A stretch of DNA of 64,000 nucleotides from assembly GCA_964451325.1 (NCBI GenBank), contig CAYVHO010000012.1, positions 16,452 through 80,451 on the forward strand, written 5' to 3'. Source of the stretch: JAADHI01 sp964451325 (GTDB lineage Bacteria; Nitrospirota; Nitrospiria; SBBL01; JAADHI01). A program made the translations under genes and the position numbers. Below are positions 9,312 through 16,883 of the stretch, one piece after another. Within the stretch, counting starts at the first letter, position 1, and each line of letters opens with the position of its first letter. Under the pieces are notes generated by a model. The model did no database searches, had not been told where the DNA came from, and saw only the letters and a list, made by a program, of their open reading frames with translations.

Positions 9312-9336
9312 ATCAAGCTTCTCCCATTCTGTGAGC

Positions 9337-9681
9337 TTACAAAGCAGCCAAAAGGTAGGGGGAGAGAATGAATAAAATAACCGTCACGGTGTTTGTCCAG
9401 AGCAAGATCTTTTCTTTTTTGAGCTTTTTCACTGCGGCAGTGCTGCCATCAAGACAAAGTGTTCGTTTCCTCCCATAGACCGCATAAAAATTGAGTCCTA
9501 AAAAAACAAGTGCGCCTGCGATGAAAAAACTTTGAAAAGGAACAAGTGCCTTTACAAAGCCCGCCACGCCACCCAAAAACCCAACCGTGCTGGCCCCAAC
9601 ACCCAATCCACCCAAAACAACCGGACCGACACAACAGGCCGAAGAAAAGAATGCAGAGACTGACGAAATCCATGTTTTCAT
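9337..9681 (-). CDS. MerT-like inner-membrane metal transport protein
   Basis: 114 residues from the start chosen by GGGAGATG upstream and an ATGA overlap with the preceding gene. Three hydrophobic helices are visible. Helix 1 carries SACCVGPVVLGGLG, the vicinal Cys pair (16-17) diagnostic of MerT-type carriers. A further Cys occurs in TLCLDG on the cytoplasmic loop. By family knowledge it imports Hg(II), or possibly another soft metal, delivered by the MerP-like neighbour. Confidence 0.8.
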   Translation of the reverse strand: MKTWISSVSAFFSSACCVGPVVLGGLGVGASTVGFLGGVAGFVKALVPFQSFFIAGALVFLGLNFYAVYGRKRTLCLDGSTAAVKKLKKEKILLWTNTVTVILFILSPYLLAAL

Positions 9682-10175
9682 CCGAGCATCTCCCAATTTT
9701 TTTGTGCTTCTTTTTCTACAGCAAGGACTTCGCCAAGACAGCAACGGCCCGAAGGGTTTTTAATTTCGCACGCACAATTATCCCTTGAAACTTCCTGCCG
9801 AATGCGATCCCCTGAGGCTGATTTCCCTGCATGATCAATCTCATCAGCAATCATCTTTTTGCTGATATTAAAACAATAACAAACCCATACCGGGTCTTCG
9901 GTTTCTTTCAGTCCCACACGGACGAGTAGATCATCTTTTTTAAAAGATTGTGTGCTGGCCGGATGATAATAGACTGTGTCACAGTCGGGGGTTTTGCAGA
10001 AATAATAATCCGAATCTTTTATTTCAGAACGTCTCGTAAGCTTGATTAAATGATGCAGGGTTTCCACATCGACTGACTGGCCTTTTTTGCCATTTGTTGG
10101 GCAAGCGAAAGCCTTGAGATGCTTAAATTCTGCTTGATTGCAACAGGCCTTTTTTTGTTTTTCTGGATCGTTCAT
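9678..10175 (-). CDS. CopZ-type Fe-S / zinc protein with BFD-like C-terminus
   Basis: 165 residues, cytoplasmic. Residues 20-105 match the N-terminal domain of archaeal-type CopZ: ACPTNGKKGQSV, then FCKTPDC, VYY and VCYCF (Cys25, 60, 65, 99, 101). That domain binds zinc and a 2Fe-2S cluster. A helical BFD-like 2Fe-2S segment follows, with CAC and RCC (134/136, 145/146). Family knowledge suggests electron delivery to, or handling of, incoming metal, but this copy lacks an HMA domain. The start is placed where the similarity begins; its ribosome site is weak. It overlaps the MerT-like gene. Confidence 0.75.
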   Translation of the reverse strand: MNDPEKQKKACCNQAEFKHLKAFACPTNGKKGQSVDVETLHHLIKLTRRSEIKDSDYYFCKTPDCDTVYYHPASTQSFKKDDLLVRVGLKETEDPVWVCYCFNISKKMIADEIDHAGKSASGDRIRQEVSRDNCACEIKNPSGRCCLGEVLAVEKEAQKNWEMLG

Positions 10176-10233
10176 TTTATTTTTCCGCGAGGGGAGGATT
10201 GTGCTTATCACAAGCGCCTTTTTTCCGTCGTCA

Positions 10234-10593
10234 TTAAGCCAATTTCCGATTTTTCTTGGGGGTCTTTTCATCTGCAACAACTTCGCAGTTTAGAATGGAT
10301 TCCAAGATATCCTTGATATAGGTGTCGGTAAACTCAATGAGTTTTAGAATTTTTTTATTTCGCAACCGATAATAGACCTGTTTGCCTTCCTTTTCAGAGC
10401 ACACCATGCCGCAGTTTTTGAGGCAGGCCAAGTGATGTGAAATGAGGTTCTGTGCATGGCCGAGCCCTTGATAGATCTCCGTGACACTGAAGCGTTTGTT
10501 GACAGAGAGCATTTTTAAAATATCAAGACGGGTTCGGTCTCCGAGTGCTTTAAAAAAGTGCGCTCGGGCCGTTTGCAGATCACCGTGAATCAC
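10234..10593 (-). CDS. ArsR-family metal sensor, CmtR-like
   Basis: 119 residues, winged-helix repressor. The recognition-helix region SHHLACLKNCGMVC holds Cys57 and Cys61, and a third Cys lies at 103. This reproduces the alpha4C plus C-terminal Cys arrangement of CmtR, a Cd/Pb sensor. It starts at GTG with GGAGG upstream and heads the Fe-S/MerT/MerP operon, so it probably represses that operon. The promoter contains a canonical ATCAA-N6-TTGAT operator. Metal specificity (Cd, Pb, Hg or other) cannot be read from sequence. Confidence 0.82.
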   Translation of the reverse strand: MIHGDLQTARAHFFKALGDRTRLDILKMLSVNKRFSVTEIYQGLGHAQNLISHHLACLKNCGMVCSEKEGKQVYYRLRNKKILKLIEFTDTYIKDILESILNCEVVADEKTPKKNRKLA

Positions 10594-10616
10594 ATTGCCT
10601 CCGATTTAAAATATAC

Positions 10617-10632
10617 ATCAATGTTTGTTGAT
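10617..10632. promoter_or_regulatory. Operator ATCAA-N6-TTGAT for the CmtR-like repressor
   Basis: A perfect 5-bp dyad with a six-base spacer, within a longer imperfect palindrome. It lies just upstream of the CmtR-like gene and overlaps the region downstream of its -10 box (TAATAT). This matches the classical ArsR/SmtB-type operator. Confidence 0.7.
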
Positions 10633-10661
10633 ATATTAATTTAAAAAAGCGGATATGTCAA
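10633..10661 (-). promoter_or_regulatory. Sigma70-type promoter for the CmtR-like operon
   Basis: Reading the minus strand, TTGACA (10661 to 10656) is followed after 17 bases by TAATAT (10638 to 10633), just before the operator. The -35 lies within the left arm of a perfect 14-bp inverted repeat whose right arm supplies the arsR -35. Confidence 0.65.
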
Positions 10662-10690
10662 GAAAAGTGGGGCTGGCTTGACATATCCGC
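10649..10690. repeat. Perfect 14-bp inverted repeat carrying both divergent -35 boxes
   Basis: Arms 10649-10662 and 10677-10690 (right arm CTTGACATATCCGC) are exact reverse complements separated by 14 bases. Each arm includes a perfect TTGACA facing outward, one for the CmtR-like operon and one for arsR. Confidence 0.85.
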
Positions 10691-10705
10691 CTAGGCAGAT
10701 ATAAT
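10678..10705 (+). promoter_or_regulatory. Consensus sigma70 promoter of arsR with overlapping operator
   Basis: TTGACA (10678-10683), 16 bases, TATAAT (10700-10705). The ArsR start codon at 10713 is only seven bases after the -10, so the transcript probably starts at or next to the ATG. A dyad ATATCCG-N6-CAGATAT (10683-10702) fills the spacer and would block polymerase when ArsR is bound. Confidence 0.75.
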
Positions 10706-10712
10706 AAGCGCC

Positions 10713-11051
10713 ATGAAAACTGAAACGCTTGCGGCCCTCTTTAAAACGCTTTCTGAACCTGTCCGGCTTAGAATTGTCTATCTCTTGTTAGAAGAGGGAG
10801 AGCTCTGTGTCTGTGATCTGGTGGAAACCTTGGCCTTGTCTCAGAGTGTGGTGTCGCGTCATCTGGCTTATTTGAGAAACAATGGCCTGGCGGTTACCCG
10901 CCGTGAAGGCCCATGGATTTATTACAAGGTTGTGGCCGGGTGCTGTGAACCTTTGTTTGAGCATATTCGCCAGTGTAGTGCAGAAAATGAAGAAATGCAG
11001 GGAGATCTTGAGCGATTAAAGCTGAGGCGCCCGACCCAAAATTGCGCTTGA
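10713..11051 (+). CDS. arsR: Arsenic-responsive repressor ArsR
   Basis: 112 residues, winged-helix. ELCVCDL (Cys32, Cys34) is the classical As(III)-binding motif at the start of the DNA-binding helix pair; SQSVVSRHLAYLRNNGL is the recognition helix. Extra Cys pairs occur near the C-terminus (GCC, NCA). It is known in this family to release DNA when As(III) or Sb(III) binds. It leads the GAPDH-ArsJ genes and no Shine-Dalgarno sequence precedes it, consistent with a leaderless message. Confidence 0.92.
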   Translation: MKTETLAALFKTLSEPVRLRIVYLLLEEGELCVCDLVETLALSQSVVSRHLAYLRNNGLAVTRREGPWIYYKVVAGCCEPLFEHIRQCSAENEEMQGDLERLKLRRPTQNCA

Positions 11052-11075
11052 TGTCACAATAAGGACTTGAGCCTG

Positions 11076-11097
11076 CCGGAATCTTCCGGTTTTTTTT
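11076..11097 (+). terminator. Hairpin plus T8 between arsR and the GAPDH gene
   Basis: CCGGAA-TC-TTCCGG followed by eight T residues. The stem is short (5-6 bp) but GC-rich and the T-run is perfect. It may terminate most arsR transcripts, so the downstream genes would depend on readthrough or a second promoter. Confidence 0.65.
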
Positions 11098-11107
11098 GAT
11101 CTTATGT

Positions 11108-11127
11108 ATATCTGCTTATACGGATAT
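11108..11127. promoter_or_regulatory. Second ArsR-type operator before the GAPDH gene
   Basis: ATATCTG-N6-CGGATAT, with the same half-sites and the same six-base spacing as the operator at 10683-10702 (shared form ATATCYG-N6-CRGATAT). It lies 16 bases before the GAPDH start. A clear promoter here was not resolved. Confidence 0.65.
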
Positions 11128-11143
11128 ACGGTGAGGAGAAGTC

Positions 11144-12151
11144 ATGAGTATTCGAGTGGGCATCAATGGATTCGGGCGCATGGGGAAACTGGTCCTAAAA
11201 GCGGGCTGGGATAAACCCGAATTAGATTTTGTCCATATCAACGATATCGCAGGAGATGCGGCCTCACAGGCGCATCTCCTGGAGTTTGATTCTGTCCATG
11301 GACGCTGGGCGCACAAAATCACATCAAGACCCAGAGCCATTATTGTGGATGAAAAAGAAATGACCTATAGCCAGCATGCCACGCCAATAGAAGTCAGCTG
11401 GGGAGGAAAAAAGATTGATTTAGTGCTGGAATGTTCGGGCCAATTCAAAACAGAAGCGGCGCTACAGCCCTATTTTAATCAAGGCGTCAAAAAGGTGATG
11501 GTTTCAGCCCCTGTCCCCGATCCGGCCTTAAATATTGTCATGGGCGTGAATGAACATCTTTACGATCCAGAGCAGCATCACATTGTTACGGCTGCGTCTT
11601 GTACAACAAACTGCCTTGCGCCAATCGTAAAGGTGATGCACGAAAGTCTCGGCATCCGCCATGCCTGTATGACCACTATTCACAATATGACCAATACCCA
11701 GACCATTGTAGATAAGGCTCACAGGGATCTACGCCGGGCGCGGGCCTGTGGACAATCCTTGATTCCCACGACAACGGGTTCGGCTAAAGCGATTGTCCAA
11801 ATTTTTCCTGAGTTGAAAGGGAAGTTAAATGGATTGGCCATCCGGGTGCCATTACTCAATGCCTCGCTCACTGATTTTGTTTTCGAGGCGGAACGGGAGA
11901 CGACGGTAGAACAGGTGAATGCGCTTTTTAAGACTGCATCCGATAGCGCACTTGCAGGCGTACTCGGTCTCGAAACCCGTCCGCTGGTTTCTATTGACTA
12001 CAAAGATGATCCACGCTCATGCATCATTGATGCGCTCTCAACAATGGTGATTGATGATACTCAGGTAAAAATCCTGGCCTGGTACGACAATGAATGGGCC
12101 TACGTGAACCGTATGATCGACCTGGTCATCAAAATCTCAAAAAACCTATAA
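11144..12151 (+). CDS. Glyceraldehyde-3-phosphate dehydrogenase of the ars operon
   Basis: 335 residues, full GAPDH. Visible are the NAD-binding GINGFGRMGK, the catalytic SCTTNC (Cys near 152) and the conserved WYDNEWAYVNRM. In ArsJ-type operons the dedicated GAPDH uses arsenate in place of phosphate to give 1-arseno-3-phosphoglycerate, which ArsJ exports. That role is inferred from the adjacent arsR and arsJ. Ribosome site GAGGAG; its stop shares one base with the arsJ start (TAATG). Confidence 0.92.
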   Translation: MSIRVGINGFGRMGKLVLKAGWDKPELDFVHINDIAGDAASQAHLLEFDSVHGRWAHKITSRPRAIIVDEKEMTYSQHATPIEVSWGGKKIDLVLECSGQFKTEAALQPYFNQGVKKVMVSAPVPDPALNIVMGVNEHLYDPEQHHIVTAASCTTNCLAPIVKVMHESLGIRHACMTTIHNMTNTQTIVDKAHRDLRRARACGQSLIPTTTGSAKAIVQIFPELKGKLNGLAIRVPLLNASLTDFVFEAERETTVEQVNALFKTASDSALAGVLGLETRPLVSIDYKDDPRSCIIDALSTMVIDDTQVKILAWYDNEWAYVNRMIDLVIKISKNL

Positions 12152-13362
12152 TGCGCACTGATCGACGTAACTACCGCTTGATCACGTGTTGTTACTGGGC
12201 CTTCACCCTGACAGATGGTGCCATTCGTATGTTGGTGGTGCTCTATTTCCACCTTTTAGGGTATTCACCCTTTGAAGTGGCGATGCTCTTTCTTTTTTAC
12301 GAATTTTTCGGGATTGTGACCAACTTATTCGGTGCTTGGCTGGGTGCGCGTATGGGTCTTAATCTCACGATGCACATCGGGATGGCTTTACAGGTGGTGG
12401 CACTTCTTATGCTTGCTGTGCCGGAATCTTGGCTCGGTGTGGCTTATGTCATGTTTGCTCAAGCCTTGTCGGGTATCGCAAAAGACCTCAATAAAATGTC
12501 TGCCAAGGCCGGTGTAAAAATACTGGTGAGCGACAAAAACGATTCACGACTCTTTTCCTGGGTGGCCATGCTGACCGGATCTAAAAATGCCTTGAAGGGC
12601 GTGGGTTTTTTTCTCGGTGCGGCTTTACTTGAGCAGGTCGGCTTCCAGAATGCAATGTTGGTATTAGCTCTTGCATTATTGTCCGCTTTGATTTTTTCAA
12701 TGCGGTACTTGCCACGCGGTTTGGGGAAAATTGAGACACATCCGAAGTTCTTTCATTTTTTTTCAAACACATCCGCCATTAACAGCCTTTCTCTGGCTCG
12801 ATTTTTCCTCTTTGGTGCCCGTGACATCTGGTTTGTTGTGGGTTTACCCGTCTTTCTTGTTGAAACTTTAGGATGGCGCTTTAGTGCTGTGGGTGTGTTT
12901 CTTGCTCTGTGGGTAATCATTTACGGAATCATGCAATCCAGCGTACCCCTGTTATTAAATCGCAGCCATCAGGGGCGTGGGCCTAATGGGGAAACGGCGC
13001 GATTATGGGCGGGGATTCTGGTACTGATTCCCGTATCAATCGCCCTGGCTTTACAGCAGGGGCTTGAAGCAGACCGGGTGATTATTGTCGGCCTGATTGT
13101 CTTCGGTGTGGTCTTCGCCATCAACTCCGCCGTACATTCTTACCTGATTGTTGCTTGGTCTGAACAGGATAAAGTGGCGATGAATATCGGTTTTTATTAC
13201 ATGGCGAACGCGGGGGGGCGTCTGACGGGTACCGTATTATCGGGTTGGATCTACCAGACACAAGGCCTGGTGGCCTGTCTTTGGGGATCAGGCCTTTTTG
13301 TGCTGATGGCCGCTCTGATATCCTTACGACTACCCCCTGAGACTGAATTAGAGGTTCCCTAG
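12151..13362 (+). CDS. arsJ: ArsJ organoarsenical (1-arseno-3-phosphoglycerate) exporter
   Basis: 403 residues, about 11-12 transmembrane helices, MFS-like. The sequence from MRTDRRNYRLITCCYWAF fits the ArsJ family, and the position directly after ars GAPDH (TAATG overlap) is the family's diagnostic context. The exported compound decomposes outside to arsenate, giving net arsenate extrusion. A longer frame from 12094 lies inside the GAPDH gene and is rejected. Confidence 0.88.
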   Translation: MRTDRRNYRLITCCYWAFTLTDGAIRMLVVLYFHLLGYSPFEVAMLFLFYEFFGIVTNLFGAWLGARMGLNLTMHIGMALQVVALLMLAVPESWLGVAYVMFAQALSGIAKDLNKMSAKAGVKILVSDKNDSRLFSWVAMLTGSKNALKGVGFFLGAALLEQVGFQNAMLVLALALLSALIFSMRYLPRGLGKIETHPKFFHFFSNTSAINSLSLARFFLFGARDIWFVVGLPVFLVETLGWRFSAVGVFLALWVIIYGIMQSSVPLLLNRSHQGRGPNGETARLWAGILVLIPVSIALALQQGLEADRVIIVGLIVFGVVFAINSAVHSYLIVAWSEQDKVAMNIGFYYMANAGGRLTGTVLSGWIYQTQGLVACLWGSGLFVLMAALISLRLPPETELEVP

Positions 13363-13605
13363 TTGACGATACAGGCCACAGAACTACTTGGCATCATCGC
13401 GGTCACCATTATGGTGCTCAGTTATGCCTTAGAAAAACGAGGGGCGATTTTTCTTGGGATTTTTGCAATTGGCTGTGCTTTGGCAGCGATTTATGCGTAC
13501 CTACTGGGATCTTACCCTTTTCTCTTCGCCGAGGGAATTTGGTGTGTGATTGCGCTGAGGCGCTGGTACATAGAAAACAAGAAAAAGAAAATCAAAATCA
13601 GGTAA
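13363..13605 (+). CDS. Small two- to three-helix membrane protein after ArsJ
   Basis: 80 residues. It starts at TTG immediately after the arsJ stop, with GAGG upstream. Hydrophobic stretches lie at about 8-23, 28-47 and 52-66, followed by a Lys/Arg-rich tail ending KKKKIKIR. The layout resembles the CBU_0592-type small membrane proteins, but I am not certain. The tight junction suggests cotranslation with ArsJ. Whether it helps arsenic export is unknown. Confidence 0.55.
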   Translation: MTIQATELLGIIAVTIMVLSYALEKRGAIFLGIFAIGCALAAIYAYLLGSYPFLFAEGIWCVIALRRWYIENKKKKIKIR

Positions 13606-13648
13606 TGCATCCTGAGCTCCCTCTAATAAAGATTTTGGAATATTCTGA

Positions 13649-14272
13649 TCAATGTCCATGCCCGTCATCATTGTGTTCATCCACTTCTTCGCCCGCTGCA
13701 TTATCTTTATGATCGGCCTCACTCTCATCATCTCCGTGTCCCCCGCCACTATGACCGTGTCCTTGGGGTGCAGATTGGTCCATGATTTTATAATCAGCAC
13801 CGCTCATCTCGGGTAGCATTTTTACAAATGCAACAATACTCCAGAGTTCGGGGTCTTTGTGCGTTGGTCCCCAGGCGGGCATGCCTGTCATTCTAATCCC
13901 ATTTTTGATCACCCAAAATAGCTCTGCTTTGGACATATGGAGGGCGCGCTTCGCAAGGTCCGGCGCCTGAGGGTTGAGGCCTTGTGCGGTTGGAGAATCT
14001 GTTGCTTCTGGGGGGGTATGGCAAATGGCGCACATTTCACGAAAACTACGAAAACCCTCTTCAAGCTGTTCTGCATCATGCAAAGCCGGAACTTCGATTG
14101 AGGATGCGCGACTGCTTACGGAATTCTCGCGGGTTTCATTTAAAACCCAGCGCACCAGGACCGGATCTTCCCACAAGGCCGAGACATTAAAGAGTCCAGT
14201 GTAGATAACCGTGAGACCAACAAGGCCAGCCAGGATGAGGGCGACCCCCAAAGTGACGATAGTATTTTTCAT
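13649..14272 (-). CDS. Exported monoheme cytochrome c with His-rich tail
   Basis: 207 residues; the start is set by AAAGGAGCGCAG before ATG. N-terminal hydrophobic anchor at 4-24, heme motif CAICHTP near 80, then GIRMTGMPAWGP with a probable axial Met near 130. The C-terminal 45 residues are rich in His, Asp, Glu and Gly (GHGHSGGGH and NDDGHGH) and probably bind metal. It is last in an apparent minus-strand run with the FMN protein and two other cytochromes. Confidence 0.85.
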   Translation of the reverse strand: MKNTIVTLGVALILAGLVGLTVIYTGLFNVSALWEDPVLVRWVLNETRENSVSSRASSIEVPALHDAEQLEEGFRSFREMCAICHTPPEATDSPTAQGLNPQAPDLAKRALHMSKAELFWVIKNGIRMTGMPAWGPTHKDPELWSIVAFVKMLPEMSGADYKIMDQSAPQGHGHSGGGHGDDESEADHKDNAAGEEVDEHNDDGHGH

Positions 14273-14326
14273 CTGCGCTCCTTTTTTCAAGTGTTTCTGT
14301 TTACCCTGAAATGCTCCGTTTGGACT

Positions 14327-15883
14327 TTAGGAACCTTTGATCAAGTCTGAGGGTTCTTTTGTTTCATGCATTGCTTGCGAGAAGCGTTCGCCGCCCACAA
14401 TTCTGACATGGGCGCGCCGCAGGGCACGCGGCTCCCGGACTCCGCAGGCGTGAGCGATCAAAGCCACTTCGTGCATGATGTTCCGACAATAGTTTGCGAC
14501 CCGTACTGACTTAAATTGAGGGTTGAGGCCCGACTGAAAGCGCGGATTGTGGGAGGTGACTCCGGTCGGACAAAGGTTTGTATTGCACTTCATTGCCTGG
14601 ATACAGCCCAATGCAAACATATATCCCCGCGCAGAATTAATGAAATCTGCCCCGGCGCACAAGGCCCAGGCCACATCCGCGGGGGTAATCAGTTTTCCCG
14701 AGGCGATCAGACGAATCTGGTCTTTGAGGCCATGTCTGATCAGAATGTCGGCGACCATCGGCAAGGCCTCTCTCAAAGAAAGACCGACGTTGTCCATCAA
14801 GGGCATGGGTGCAGCGCCTGTTCCGCCGTCTCCGCCATCAATTGTAATAAAGTCGGGGGCACTTTTTATGCCACGTTCTGCGATTTCGAGGCAGAGCGCA
14901 TCCAGCCAGTCGCCTGCACCCACGACGGTTTTAAAACCCACAGGTTTCCCCGTGAGCATTTTGATCCGGGCGATAAAATCAAGCAGGGTTTCGATAGAGT
15001 CGATCTCCGGGTGCCGATTGGGTGAGACAGAATCCTTTCCGGTTTCGATGCCCCGTATTTTCGCAATTTCAGGCGTGACCTTTGCCCCAGGCAGGATGCC
15101 ACCTTTCCCTGGTTTTGCGCCCTGACTCAGCTTGATCTCAAACATTTTGACTTCAGGGTGGTTTGCAATTTCGCGTAATTTGTCTTCACTCAATTTAGCA
15201 TCGGCATCACGTACCCCGTATTTGGCTGTTCCAATTTGAAAGACGATATCGCAGCCGCCTTCCAAGTGATAGGGGGAAAGCCCGCCTTCTCCGGTATTTA
15301 GCCAGCACCCTGCCGATTTTGCACCGAAGGAAAGGGCCTTAATTGCCGGGATGGAAAGCGCACCATAGCTCATGCCAGAGATGTTAAAAAAAGAAGCGGC
15401 ACGGTAGGGATTTGGGCAATCGCGACCGATTTCCATTGAGAGCGATTGCACTGCATCTTCATCCAGAGTGGGAAAGGGACAGCTCACAAAGATAGGTGTG
15501 CCGAGCACATTCAGATTGTTTGTGGAGCCAAAGGGGACGGTATTTTCTGTATTATTGGCCGCCCGATTGACCCACTCCCGTTCGGCCCGGTTAAAGGGCA
15601 TCTCTTCTCGATCCATCGCAAAAAAGTATTGCCTGAAAAATTCTCCTGCCCGGATAAAGAGATAACGAAAGCGGCCCAGCACTGGATAGTTGCGCCGGAC
15701 CGCATTTCGATGTTGGCTCACGTCAATAATGAAAAGCAGTACGATCATGAAAAATGCGACGGCAACAAGGATAATGAGAGAAACGGCAATGAATTCCAGA
15801 CCATGCGCAACCCAGTCGGATAAAATCAGACCGCCGGTTCTATCGGTGAAGAGATGTTGAATCCCTTTCTCCGTCCCCTTCAT
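14327..15883 (-). CDS. Membrane-anchored glutamate-synthase-like FMN / 3Fe-4S protein
   Basis: 518 residues. An N-terminal transmembrane helix (about 22-50) precedes a GltB-type FMN barrel. Conserved marks are PGKGGILPGAKVT, TIDGGDGGTGAAP and the 3Fe-4S pattern CIQAMKCNTNLC (C-x5-C-x4-C). It has no glutaminase domain, so it is not a normal glutamate synthase large subunit. Stand-alone members of this family are widespread, with poorly known roles. The start is the ATG five bases past the upstream cytochrome stop, so the two are coupled. Its place among cytochromes suggests electron input to that chain, which is inference. Confidence 0.85.
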   Translation of the reverse strand: MKGTEKGIQHLFTDRTGGLILSDWVAHGLEFIAVSLIILVAVAFFMIVLLFIIDVSQHRNAVRRNYPVLGRFRYLFIRAGEFFRQYFFAMDREEMPFNRAEREWVNRAANNTENTVPFGSTNNLNVLGTPIFVSCPFPTLDEDAVQSLSMEIGRDCPNPYRAASFFNISGMSYGALSIPAIKALSFGAKSAGCWLNTGEGGLSPYHLEGGCDIVFQIGTAKYGVRDADAKLSEDKLREIANHPEVKMFEIKLSQGAKPGKGGILPGAKVTPEIAKIRGIETGKDSVSPNRHPEIDSIETLLDFIARIKMLTGKPVGFKTVVGAGDWLDALCLEIAERGIKSAPDFITIDGGDGGTGAAPMPLMDNVGLSLREALPMVADILIRHGLKDQIRLIASGKLITPADVAWALCAGADFINSARGYMFALGCIQAMKCNTNLCPTGVTSHNPRFQSGLNPQFKSVRVANYCRNIMHEVALIAHACGVREPRALRRAHVRIVGGERFSQAMHETKEPSDLIKGS

Positions 15884-15887
15884 TTTC

Positions 15888-16835
15888 TTATCGCCCCTGC
15901 AAAGAAAGGATGTAATGCACCAAATCCCAGGCGCTGTCTTCTTCTCCCGCAAAAGAATCGTTATAACCGGGCATGGGTGTACCATCCAGTCCGGTCATAA
16001 TGGTGCGATAAATGTCTTCGTGGGAGGTTCCGTTTCCAAAGGTTTCCCGCCGTGTTAAATCGACAGGATGGATCATGATTTTTCGCTCATCCCTCAAATC
16101 CATACGCCCAGCCTTGCCGTCATCGCCATGGCATTCGTTGCATTTCATAATATTAAAAAGCAGTTTGCCACGAAAAACACTTCCAGGGGAATAGGTGTAG
16201 GGTCCGACATGATCAACATATTTGATCGTCGTTTCCGTCGGTAACTCCTCCTGTATAAATTCTTTTGCGATATACATCGCCACGGACTTGATGCCGTCTT
16301 CACCCATATTTCTGAAAGAAGGCATGTAACCGGGGATGCCTTCTCGGATGGTTCGCATCAGATCCGTCAACATGGGCAAATCCCCCGATTCGGTGGAACG
16401 AAACTTAAAAATGCCCATCGTAAAATTATTGGGTCTCGGGTGAGAATATGGCCCGATAAATCGTGCGGCCGGCCCGTCGCCCGCACCTTTTTGTCCGTGA
16501 CATAAAAAACAGCTCATTTGAAAGATCATTTTGCCCTTCATGATGGCCATGGCATCAGGGTTTTTCATGTCCATGCCCTCCATGTTCTGCATGTCTTTCA
16601 TATCTTGCATGCCATCCATTTTATCCGTTCCCATGTCCATGGTCGCGTGATCCATGTCTTTCATCTCACTGCCTGAGCGATCCATCTTGGAATGATCCAT
16701 TTTTTTCTGTTCATTCCCGCTCATGTCCATGCCTGAATGATCCATCTCTTGAGATTGCACATTCGAGAGAAAAACAATGAGCATAACAAGGGCCAAGAGT
16801 CCTGTGAAACCAACACTACTTTGTATATTTTTCAT
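15888..16835 (-). CDS. Diheme cytochrome c with Met/His-rich N-terminal repeats
   Basis: 315 residues. Signal peptide (hydrophobic 10-27). Residues 30-95 form a low-complexity Met/His/Asp stretch built on variants of MDHS and MKDM, like copper-binding segments of CopB/PcoE-type proteins. Two class I-type heme domains follow: CFLCHGQKGAGDGPA and CNECHGDDGKAG, with LDGTPMPGYND as a probable axial-Met loop. It is probably a periplasmic electron carrier that also binds Cu. It is coupled to the FMN protein gene. Confidence 0.85.
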   Translation of the reverse strand: MKNIQSSVGFTGLLALVMLIVFLSNVQSQEMDHSGMDMSGNEQKKMDHSKMDRSGSEMKDMDHATMDMGTDKMDGMQDMKDMQNMEGMDMKNPDAMAIMKGKMIFQMSCFLCHGQKGAGDGPAARFIGPYSHPRPNNFTMGIFKFRSTESGDLPMLTDLMRTIREGIPGYMPSFRNMGEDGIKSVAMYIAKEFIQEELPTETTIKYVDHVGPYTYSPGSVFRGKLLFNIMKCNECHGDDGKAGRMDLRDERKIMIHPVDLTRRETFGNGTSHEDIYRTIMTGLDGTPMPGYNDSFAGEEDSAWDLVHYILSLQGR

Positions 16836-16883
16836 GATTGTCTCCTTCGGTCTTCCCCCTTTGCAAAGAGGGATGAAATCGTT

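Noticed and set aside
14516..15125. Two long antisense frames (169 and 192 codons) over the FMN protein gene
   Set aside because: They lie opposite a strongly conserved gene, have no ribosome sites and no recognisable motif.
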